Source: an uncultured bacterium
GTDB taxonomy: Bacteria; Bacillota; Clostridia; Lachnospirales; Lachnospiraceae
Direction of reading: 5' to 3'
Length of the DNA stretch: 29,613 bases
Assembly: GCA_905215155.1 (NCBI GenBank)
Contig: CAJMPJ010000044.1
Location: forward strand, 1-29,613
Below are positions 24,065 through 29,613 of this stretch, one piece after another. The notes under the pieces are model-generated. The model ran no database searches. It worked only from the letters and a program-made list of their open reading frames with translations, and was not told where the DNA came from. Within the stretch, counting starts at the first letter, position 1, and every line of letters begins with the position of its first letter. Position numbers and translations under genes: made by a program.

Positions 24065-25412
24065 GAAGGAACTCCTTATGGAAAAATTATCGGAAGACCT
24101 TTGGCTCCGGCTTTCCAAAAGCGGTCTTCCAATCCACAGCTTTTTAATGGACTGGAACGGCATCACAAGAAAGGAAGCGTATCAGGCTCCCTATGGGCCC
24201 TCCGATCTGCACCGTATGTTCTCCATTACCAAAAGCTTTTGTTCCATTGCCATAGGATTTCTCTGTGCAGAGGGAACGCTGAAGCTGGAGGACCATATTG
24301 TAGATTATTTTCCGGAATACTGTTCGGATAAGCCCCACCCCTGGCTAAAGGAAATGACCATACGCCACATGCTGTCCATGGAGACCTGCCACACCTCCAC
24401 CACGTACAAGGTCCATTCCCATGAAAACTGGGTGGAAAGCTTTTTTATCACTCCGCCCTCTCACCGGAGCGGGCAAATCTTTCTTTATGACACTTCCTCC
24501 AGCCACACGCTGGCCGCTCTAGTAAAGAAGCTGACCAAAAAAGGAGTACTGGATTATTTAAGAGAAAAATGCCTGGACCAAATCGGATTTTCAAAGGAAG
24601 CCTATATCATTCATGACCCTTTTGGTTCTGAGATGGGAGGCTCGGGTCTTATGGCTCTGCCCTCCGATCTTCTAAAGCTTGGGCGTTACTGCATGGATAC
24701 GATCCTTTATGGACAGGATGACTTTGCCGGCTATTTGAGAGAAGCTGTGTCCTTTCTGGTTCCCACGGTCCATTTTGGACAGACCTTTGATGAGCAGCAG
24801 GGATATGGATATCAGTTTTGGCGGATCCGAAACGGGTTTGCCATGTACGGCATGGGCGGACAGTATGTCCTTTTTTATCCGCAGCACGATCTGGTCTTTG
24901 TGGTGACCGCCGATACCCAGAATATCAAAGGCGGAAACCAGATGATCCTGAATATAATCGGCGAGACCGTGGAGGCTTTGCCTTTAGATAAAAAGGTTTT
25001 TAAAAATCATAAGGGGCAAACAACAGATGTTGACCCGCCCGGCTCATGGAACGAATCTTACCGGCTCTATGACAATCAAAAAGGATTTCATAAGCTCTCT
25101 CTTTGTCTTGACCAGAAAGAGGGGAGGCTGACCCTTTTCGGTTCAGAGAAACGTTTTTCCATCCCTTTTTCATTCAAAGAGCCTAAAGTCAGCCTCTTAG
25201 AAAGCTATGAGCAACGGATTGCCGTAAAGGCTGTGTGGGCCGATTCCAGTTCTCTTTATCTTCCGGTACAGGTGGTGGGGGAATGTGTGGGGTCCATTCA
25301 TATCATGCTGAAACTGTCCCGGGAGAAGATTACTGTTTGGATGAAGAAAATCGAGGAGACCTATTTTACTGAATTCCAGGGATTTTTAGAAGGGGAAAAG
25401 GAACCCCATTAA
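24054..25412 (+). CDS. Serine hydrolase of the beta-lactamase (class C / esterase) fold
   Basis: A 452-residue protein of the Beta-lactamase (PF00144) fold. The nucleophile motif Ser57-Ile-Thr-Lys60 (MFSITKSF) and the second motif Tyr145 (YDTSSSH) are present. A GMGGQ segment stands where the third motif, usually HxG or KTG, is expected. A C-terminal beta-rich region of about 120 residues follows the fold. There is no signal peptide, so it is more likely a cytoplasmic esterase or peptidase than a secreted antibiotic-resistance enzyme. The ATG at 24054 overlaps the regulator stop by 11 bases. A second ATG at 24078 has AAGGAA upstream and is a real alternative. Co-expression with the AraC regulator suggests action on an acylated carbohydrate, an inference only. 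Confidence 0.82.
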   Translation: MPNEKELLMEKLSEDLWLRLSKSGLPIHSFLMDWNGITRKEAYQAPYGPSDLHRMFSITKSFCSIAIGFLCAEGTLKLEDHIVDYFPEYCSDKPHPWLKEMTIRHMLSMETCHTSTTYKVHSHENWVESFFITPPSHRSGQIFLYDTSSSHTLAALVKKLTKKGVLDYLREKCLDQIGFSKEAYIIHDPFGSEMGGSGLMALPSDLLKLGRYCMDTILYGQDDFAGYLREAVSFLVPTVHFGQTFDEQQGYGYQFWRIRNGFAMYGMGGQYVLFYPQHDLVFVVTADTQNIKGGNQMILNIIGETVEALPLDKKVFKNHKGQTTDVDPPGSWNESYRLYDNQKGFHKLSLCLDQKEGRLTLFGSEKRFSIPFSFKEPKVSLLESYEQRIAVKAVWADSSSLYLPVQVVGECVGSIHIMLKLSREKITVWMKKIEETYFTEFQGFLEGEKEPH

Positions 25413-25422
25413 ATTCCGCAAA

Positions 25423-25466
25423 AAAACCAAGTCGACCCAAATATAATGTTTGGCAGACTTGGTTTT
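25423..25466 (+). terminator. Terminator after the serine hydrolase gene
   Basis: AAAACCAAGTC (25423-25433) and GACTTGGTTTT (25456-25466) are perfect complements around a 22-base loop, followed by GATTTTTATC. It ends the regulator/serine hydrolase transcript and works in either direction by sequence. Confidence 0.75.
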
Positions 25467-25570
25467 GATTTTTATCAAAAACACGCTTATTGGTCCTAAC
25501 GTGAGCGTTCCATATTTAAAGTATGCAAAACTCCGACTTCAATGACAAACAAGCCATTCCAATGGGTTTT

Positions 25571-25585
25571 GTTTTATAATAAAAC
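25571..25585. repeat. Palindrome upstream of the alpha/beta hydrolase gene
   Basis: GTTTTAT and ATAAAAC flank one A. It lies in a 310-base non-coding stretch (25413-25722) that also holds the terminator above. TATAAT strings occur at 25575 and 25642 without a matching -35, so the promoter of the next gene is unresolved. Confidence 0.3.
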
Positions 25586-25722
25586 ATGATATGCTTTCTT
25601 TTTTAATCATATTGCAGGAGAATAGGAAGGTAATTGGTGGTTATAATTATTTGAAATCTTGATTATTTTAAAGAGGAAAGAAAGGAAATCAAACGGATTC
25701 AGAAAGGGGACGTACCATTCCA

Positions 25723-26433
25723 ATGTTTAAAAAAATCCTTTTTATTTTTACCAGTGTTCTTTTGATACTTGTTTCAGGCTTTTTTATCTATGGCTCCCAT
25801 TACTATAAAGCCGATGATTTGGCTCTTGCAGCGCTTCAAACGGGATTGAAAAACAATGGTGTAAAGGCGGAAGATGATTTCATCCTTATACCTGCAAAAG
25901 AAAAAACCAATACTGCCCTGATTTTTTATCCTGGGGCAAAAGTGGAGGCGGCTGCCTATTATCCATTGATGTCCAAACTTTCGGATCAGGGAATCACCTG
26001 CATTTTAGTCAAGATGCCCTTTCATCTTGCAGTATTCAATGCTTCTGCCGCAGACCGGTTCTATGAAAAATTTCCGGAGATAACCAACTGGTATGTGGGA
26101 GGACATTCTTTGGGCGGGGCTATGGCAAGCAGCTATATGGCAAAGAATCCTGATAAATTAAAGGGGACCATCCTCCTTGGTGCATACATTTATGGTGACG
26201 TTTCGCCGTCAAAGGTCCTTACTGTGTATGGAACCGAGGACGGCGTACTGAACATGAGCAAAATAAATTATAGGGAAAATGTTGTGTCAATTACCGGAGG
26301 CAATCATGCAAACTTCGGGAATTACGGAAAGCAAAAAAAAGACCATGATGGGTTCATCAGCCGGGAAGAACAACAGGAACAAACCATAAATGCCATTTAC
26401 ACTTTTATCGAAAAGTCAAATTCTCAAACATGA
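25723..26433 (+). CDS. Membrane-anchored alpha/beta hydrolase
   Basis: A 236-residue protein with an N-terminal hydrophobic segment (residues 5-24) that should hold the catalytic domain outside the cell or act as an uncleaved signal. The hydrolase core shows ALIFYPGAKVEAAAYYPL (oxyanion region), nucleophile elbow GHSLGG with Ser129, an acid in YGTEDGV (Asp173) and a catalytic His195 in GGNHANFGNYG. This is the pattern of the small alpha/beta hydrolases grouped with PF12695. The substrate is unknown. A GAAAGGGGA ribosome site lies about 12 bases before the ATG, rather far. The gene is monocistronic, with a terminator upstream, and it converges with the LysM gene 25 bases downstream, with no clear hairpin between them. 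Confidence 0.8.
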   Translation: MFKKILFIFTSVLLILVSGFFIYGSHYYKADDLALAALQTGLKNNGVKAEDDFILIPAKEKTNTALIFYPGAKVEAAAYYPLMSKLSDQGITCILVKMPFHLAVFNASAADRFYEKFPEITNWYVGGHSLGGAMASSYMAKNPDKLKGTILLGAYIYGDVSPSKVLTVYGTEDGVLNMSKINYRENVVSITGGNHANFGNYGKQKKDHDGFISREEQQEQTINAIYTFIEKSNSQT

Positions 26434-26458
26434 TATTCCTGATTCCACCTTGATGCAT

Positions 26459-27739
26459 TCAACGCTTCTCAATGTAATATTGTGTATTAATGATCAGCCA
26501 CATTTGGGCATCAAATCTCATTATGGTCCAAATGGATAAGCCCTGGAGGTTAAATTCAGCTACCAGACCGACTCTCGCCGCATAGCTTCTTGCATCTTTA
26601 AACCATACAATATGCATCGTCCCATCGCTGTCCGTATAATAGAAATAAGAGGATTGTGCCGCATCATTAAATTGTATCGGTATCCCGTTATCTGCTGCAA
26701 ATCTTATGGCATTTTCATTGGATATCGCATCTGCTCCTGTTGCACCGGGAATGTAGGGGAGTGTCCAATCATACCCCAGCGTGGTGACTCCCAAAAAGAT
26801 CAATTCCGAAGGAATGATGCTGACCGCATAATTTAACAAATCTCTTGTAACATTAACCGGAAAAAGAGAGCTTGGATAACTGAACGTCCTGGCCCATTCA
26901 TACGAAGCAAATATGATTCCTTCCACGTAACCTGATAATTGCGAATAGTCAACTCTCTCAAAGCCAATGTTGGAAGCACCTAGAGCCACTGCAGGCGTTA
27001 TGGTAATGACGACTCTGAAACCTTCTAAATGAAATACCTCTGAGGCTTTTTTTATATAAGCTGAAATTTTATTTATGTTGTCATAGGTAATCTCTTCCAC
27101 ATAAAGATTGATCCCATAATACCCTTTCTCCTTCAGGATCTCAAGCGCATTGCGAATGATCCGGTCCTGAATCAGCGGATTATTTAAAATCACATTATTT
27201 GTTTCAAGATTCACCATTCCCTCCTCCGTAATGGTGGAAACAAACATCATGGGCGCCACACCATAGGAGGAAGCCAGGGAGATCAGTTCTGTATCGTCAC
27301 CTATGGTGATGATATCGCCTTCTCTCGTAGCCCTGTAATTGAATATCGTTAAATAGGTCAAAAAAGGAAGTGTTTTTATTAATACAGATTTTTCTATGTA
27401 AGAAAAAGTATAACCACTGGTAGCAATGGTCTTAGTTCTATCGGTTTGATAAGTGATGACTATGGTTTCCCCTGGATACAGTGCTCCATCGGAAAGATGT
27501 GGATTATTTCTCAATAGTTCCATTGGGGTAATGCGGTACTGCTCTGCAATGCTGTCCAGTGTATCGCCTTCCTGGACCGTGTAGAGTGTTTCCGGCTGGA
27601 CGATCACAATGGTTTGGCCTATTGCCAGATTATCAGGGTTTGTTATTCCGTTTTCTAATATTAATCTGTCAACAGGGATCTTGTAAAATTCTGATATGGA
27701 ATCAATGGTCTCACCGGGCTGAACAACGTGTATGGTCAT
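26459..27739 (-). CDS. LysM-GH18 spore-type peptidoglycan protein (SleL/YaaH-like)
   Basis: A 426-residue protein with two LysM cell-wall-binding repeats (about 2-46 and 52-97) and a C-terminal GH18 TIM-barrel domain (about 105-420), the layout of SleL/YaaH spore cortex N-acetylglucosaminidases and related coat proteins. There is no signal peptide, which fits synthesis in the mother cell. The GH18 signature DGxDxDxE reads YGINLYVE here (208-215). Asn at the third key position is common in this group, but both flanking Asp positions (208 and 213) are Tyr, while Glu215 remains. Catalysis may be weak or lost, leaving a binding or structural role. ATG 27739 is chosen because GAGGGG lies just upstream. 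A TTG at 27751 is unlikely, since it overlaps that ribosome site. A sigma-E/K-like promoter precedes it. Confidence 0.88.
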   Translation of the reverse strand: MTIHVVQPGETIDSISEFYKIPVDRLILENGITNPDNLAIGQTIVIVQPETLYTVQEGDTLDSIAEQYRITPMELLRNNPHLSDGALYPGETIVITYQTDRTKTIATSGYTFSYIEKSVLIKTLPFLTYLTIFNYRATREGDIITIGDDTELISLASSYGVAPMMFVSTITEEGMVNLETNNVILNNPLIQDRIIRNALEILKEKGYYGINLYVEEITYDNINKISAYIKKASEVFHLEGFRVVITITPAVALGASNIGFERVDYSQLSGYVEGIIFASYEWARTFSYPSSLFPVNVTRDLLNYAVSIIPSELIFLGVTTLGYDWTLPYIPGATGADAISNENAIRFAADNGIPIQFNDAAQSSYFYYTDSDGTMHIVWFKDARSYAARVGLVAEFNLQGLSIWTIMRFDAQMWLIINTQYYIEKR

Positions 27740-27768
27740 GGTTCCCCTCAAATAATCTTATTAATTCT

Positions 27769-27796
27769 ATTATATGCGGGTCATGCATGTTCATAT
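27769..27796 (-). promoter_or_regulatory. Candidate mother-cell sigma (sigma-E/K) promoter of the LysM-GH18 gene
   Basis: On the minus strand ATA (27794-27796) and CATATAAT (27769-27776) are 17 bases apart, near the Bacillus sigma-E pattern ATA/CATACAnT. The -10 also fits the sigma-K pattern CATAnnnTA. The match is short, so support comes mainly from the spore-type product. Confidence 0.35.
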
Positions 27797-27879
27797 CTAT
27801 TATATAAATAATTGCATAGGGGCATGTAGTATGACTCCATCAAATCCACCTGGAACAAAAACCTGCCAAACAAAACCCC

Positions 27880-28113
27880 TCATTGCCCGGTGACTCCCAC
27901 AAGTCTTTTAATATAATATTCAGTATTGATGATAAGCCACATCTGCGCATTAAACCACATAATCGTCCAAAAAGACAACTCATCAATATCATATTCTGCG
28001 ACCAGACTGTCCCTTACGCCATAGCTTCGTGCATCTTTTGTTTATACAATATGCGGATTTTCGTTACCAGCCACAGAGTAAATGTACGCCGATTTTACTG
28101 CTTCATTTTTTAT
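27880..28113 (-). pseudogene. Remnant of a second LysM-GH18 gene (C-terminal end)
   Basis: Translating the minus strand gives about 77 codons colinear with the C-terminus of the intact gene at 26459. SAYIYSVAGNENPHIV aligns with SSYFYYTDSDGTMHIV, KDARSYGVRDSLVAEYD with KDARSYAARVGLVAEFN, and NAQMWLIINTEYYIKR with DAQMWLIINTQYYIEK. A stop codon (TAA) replaces the conserved Trp after HIV, another stop lies at 28114-28116, and nothing upstream resembles the LysM or early GH18 parts. The remnant ends in a short tail LVGVTGQ not found in the intact copy. It is diverged, so the duplication is old. It lies upstream of the intact gene in the same direction, as expected of a decayed tandem copy. Confidence 0.8.
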
Positions 28114-28342
28114 TTATTCGTAAAGCCTTGTAAACAAATGTGCTACTTGCAATAAGTTTGCCTGATTGGAAATTATCGGGAGTACATAAAATCAGCAGAA
28201 AAGATTCAGATAATACTAATTTTAACATTTACATATTAGTTTAAACAAAATATAATTAAAATACAAAATGTTAATTACATTATCATACACACTAGGATGT
28301 GATTCCGCTTTAAGTATCCCAGTGAACTGTAAACTTAATTAA

Positions 28343-28460
28343 TTGAAAAGAAATTACTATGTTGTAGTTCAATATTTTTGATCCGGCAACTGCAATAGCA
28401 GAATACTTAGATAGTAAGGACAGTGATCCTAACAATGGATATATAGATTTAATTTTATAG
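28343..28460 (+). pseudogene. Possible frameshifted small ORF of unknown function
   Basis: A frame from TTG at 28343 reads MKRNYYVVVQYF then stops. After a one-base shift at a run of five T (28375-28379) the next frame reads DPATAIAEYLDSKDSDPNNG and on to YIDLIL, with a stop at 28458-28460. The second part has a protein-like composition, but its own frame lacks a start codon. Its stop abuts the ribosome site of the membrane protein gene at 28470. No family was recognised. The two halves may be one broken gene, or this may be chance in AT-rich DNA. Confidence 0.3.
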
Positions 28461-28469
28461 GAGTAAACA

Positions 28470-28751
28470 ATGTTTGTAAAATTACTTGAATCAATATTTT
28501 ATGTTACTATGTTATCTTTCATGTTGTATGTTTTATATAAAAAAAGAACATTTTTCATAAAGCACTATATATTTAAGCAAAAAAGCAGAACTAAAGCTGT
28601 CATATTTATTGCTATTTTACTTGTAAATATTGTACTTTTAACTTTTTTAAATGTCATTCATAGTAACTGGATAATTTATTCTTTATTCCATGCTTTTTCA
28701 TCAGCACAAATTGTGTTTTTTCTAATTTCAATTTTTTGGAAAAATGAATAA
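28470..28751 (+). CDS. Small three-helix membrane protein, unknown function
   Basis: A 93-residue protein with three hydrophobic segments at about 5-25, 42-62 and 66-88, separated by a short basic loop (YKKRTFFIKHYIFKQKSRTK). The strong ribosome site AGGAG lies 7 bases before the ATG, which is good evidence that it is a real gene. The coding sequence is much richer in A and T than the carbohydrate and PBP genes, suggesting a different origin. It follows a possibly broken small ORF whose stop overlaps the ribosome site, as in small two-gene cassettes. No family was recognised. A role as an immunity or regulatory membrane peptide is possible but unsupported. Confidence 0.55.
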   Translation: MFVKLLESIFYVTMLSFMLYVLYKKRTFFIKHYIFKQKSRTKAVIFIAILLVNIVLLTFLNVIHSNWIIYSLFHAFSSAQIVFFLISIFWKNE

Positions 28752-28855
28752 AATTTTTCATTCAATTGGATATTTTCACTTGTGGCTCTGGTCGTAGAGA
28801 TAAGTCCATCAGCAACAAGCCTCCTATCCTCAAAACCAACTGTCCCTATTTTTTA

Positions 28856-28883
28856 GATCACAGGAAATACATTTCCTGTGATC
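28856..28883. repeat. Perfect 13-base inverted repeat
   Basis: GATCACAGGAAAT and ATTTCCTGTGATC flank AC. The almost spacer-free symmetry and the lack of a following T-run make it less like a terminator and more like a protein-binding site or the end of a degraded element. Confidence 0.55.
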
Positions 28884-28909
28884 TGGTGAGACAGCTTCGG
28901 CATCCATAT

Positions 28910-28941
28910 CGGCAATCGCTTTCGCCGGTGATTGCCGTTTT
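28910..28941 (+). terminator. Candidate terminator hairpin
   Basis: CGGCAATC (28910-28917) and GATTGCCG (28930-28937) pair around a 12-base loop and are followed by TTTT. It may end transcription from the small membrane protein gene. Confidence 0.5.
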
Positions 28942-28953
28942 GTGTCTAATTTC

Positions 28954-29046
28954 TTAATCCTGCCGTTTGCGTAGGAGATCCAAACGCATTTCAATCTCCG
29001 CTTCTACCTGTGCAAGCTCTACCTTGTATTTCTGAAACAGTTCCAT
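28954..29046 (-). CDS. Short coiled-coil ORF, possible remnant
   Basis: From ATG at 29046 the minus strand encodes 30 residues: MELFQKYKVELAQVEAEIEM followed by RLDLLRKRQD. A GTG ten codons upstream (29076) is an alternative start. The heptad pattern of Leu, Val and Ile suggests one amphipathic helix, like the C-terminal end of a larger protein. No ribosome site stands out and no family was recognised, so a gene fragment is as likely as a small gene. Confidence 0.3.
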   Translation of the reverse strand: MELFQKYKVELAQVEAEIEMRLDLLRKRQD

Positions 29047-29285
29047 GATGTTTGACAAGGCCTTTTTCAATATCACTGCAATTTATGTGCAGTATTAATT
29101 ATTTCTATCATAAAATTACAATCTCGTTTTCCGGTCTCACCTTTGGTACACAATATCTTTGAATGCCATTTGAACAATCCGATAGAATCAGTTATCATAT
29201 ACATGGAAACAATAATTTATATTTACGCAGAATACTTTCATTTTTCTGATATTATTCTGTACTTGACAGGGAGGAAACTTGGAAG
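29047..29285. other. Non-coding stretch before the response regulator gene
   Basis: An AT-rich interval with no open frame that looks like protein. TTGACA at 29263-29268 is too close to the ATG at 29286 to be its -35. I see no convincing promoter or structured RNA. Together with 28114-28342, also AT-rich and empty, it forms the background of the decayed region. Confidence 0.5.
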
Positions 29286-29613
29286 ATGAAAATATTATTG
29301 GTGGAAGACGATAAAGAAATCAGTGAGATGTTAATCGATTTTCTACAGATGGAGGGCTTTGAAGTCCATGGAACTTTTGATGGAGCGCAGGCGGTAAAGA
29401 GATTTTTCAGCGAATCCTATGATCTGGTCATTCTGGATCTAATGCTTCCGAAAATCAGCGGACTGGAGGTCATGAAACGAATCAGAAAGGAAAGTGTGGT
29501 TCCTATTATCATTCTGTCCGCCAAAGATACGGACTCAGATAAGATTTTTGGGTTGGGACTGGGGGCGGATGATTATATTACGAAACCGTTTTCTCTTACA
29601 GAGGTACTTGCCA
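29286..29613 (+). CDS. OmpR/PhoB-type response regulator, 5' part
   Basis: The first 109 codons of a two-component response regulator, running off the window end. The receiver domain is complete enough to show the acidic pair Asp8-Asp9 (VEDD), the phosphoacceptor Asp51 (VILDLMLP), Ser78 (IILSAK) and Lys100 (DDYITKPF). The LDLMLPxxSG and GADDYxxKPF blocks are those of OmpR/PhoB-type proteins, so a winged-helix DNA-binding domain should follow beyond the window, probably with a histidine kinase gene. GGAGG lies about 11 bases before the ATG, with GGAAG closer. Nothing here identifies the signal. Confidence 0.9.
   Translation, partial: MKILLVEDDKEISEMLIDFLQMEGFEVHGTFDGAQAVKRFFSESYDLVILDLMLPKISGLEVMKRIRKESVVPIIILSAKDTDSDKIFGLGLGADDYITKPFSLTEVLA

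Noticed and set aside
24054..25412. Beta-lactamase that would be the resistance enzyme controlled by blaI-blaR1
   Set aside because: It has the fold and an SxxK motif, but it lacks a signal peptide, has an atypical third motif, lies about 18 kb away in the carbohydrate locus and has no BlaI box in front.
28766..28957. Plus-strand 63-codon frame after the small membrane protein gene
   Set aside because: It has no ribosome site and runs through the inverted repeat and terminator hairpin. Its composition is not protein-like, and the region looks like decayed non-coding DNA.
29263..29268. TTGACA as the -35 of the response regulator promoter
   Set aside because: It is only 17 bases before the start codon, so no room remains for a -10 and a ribosome site.

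Overview
The window looks like chromosome from a spore-forming, saccharolytic member of the Clostridia, probably Lachnospiraceae (Lacrimispora or Clostridium cluster XIVa type). The grounds are the strong AGGAGG ribosome sites, sigma-A-like promoters, LplB/YtcP-type carbohydrate transporters, a membrane-anchored AraC regulator, a LysM-GH18 spore-type protein and the clostridial form of the class B penicillin-binding proteins (PBPs). No rRNA, tRNA, CRISPR array or intact insertion sequence was recognised. The genus is an inference.

Layout. (1) 1-3141: a molybdate ABC transporter operon on the minus strand (modA, modB and a modC broken near codon 77), divergent from a helix-turn-helix regulator with a substrate-binding-protein-like domain. 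An MFS transporter gene follows on the minus strand. (2) 4504-11930: a beta-lactam sensing module. blaI and blaR1 run on the plus strand and converge on a two-gene minus-strand operon. That operon encodes a large PBP2-type transpeptidase and a MecA/PBP5-type PBP with a MecA_N domain. Sequences matching the BlaI box at the blaI promoter (TTACAAATGTAA) recur twice in the PBP leader (TTACACACGTAG and TTACAAACGTAA). I therefore read the module as an inducible cell-wall-target circuit. (3) 12031-12275: a small YwbE-family gene with its own promoter.

(4) 12303-25466: a carbohydrate-use locus. A long minus-strand operon encodes an extracellular sugar-binding lipoprotein, two permeases, a GH43 enzyme, a second GH43 with an N-terminal ankyrin-like region, a CE12-type acetylesterase and an ABC exporter. 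It is divergent from a membrane-spanning AraC-family regulator, whose gene overlaps one for a serine beta-lactamase-fold hydrolase. The set suits uptake and trimming of acetylated, arabinose- or xylose-decorated plant oligosaccharides (rhamnogalacturonan or arabinoxylan side chains). The transporter ATPase is not encoded here, as is usual when a shared MsmX-type ATPase is used. (5) 25723-27739: a membrane-anchored alpha/beta hydrolase convergent with a two-LysM GH18 spore-type protein. (6) 27740-29285: an AT-rich, decayed stretch. It holds a remnant of a second LysM-GH18 gene, a possibly frameshifted small ORF, a small membrane protein gene, an inverted repeat and a short coiled-coil ORF. (7) 29286 to the end: the receiver domain of an OmpR-type response regulator that runs off the window.

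The most interesting element is the BlaI/BlaR1 circuit placed over PBP genes rather than a beta-lactamase gene. Others are the ankyrin-GH43 fusion, the LysM-GH18 protein with a degenerate active-site motif, and the broken modC.
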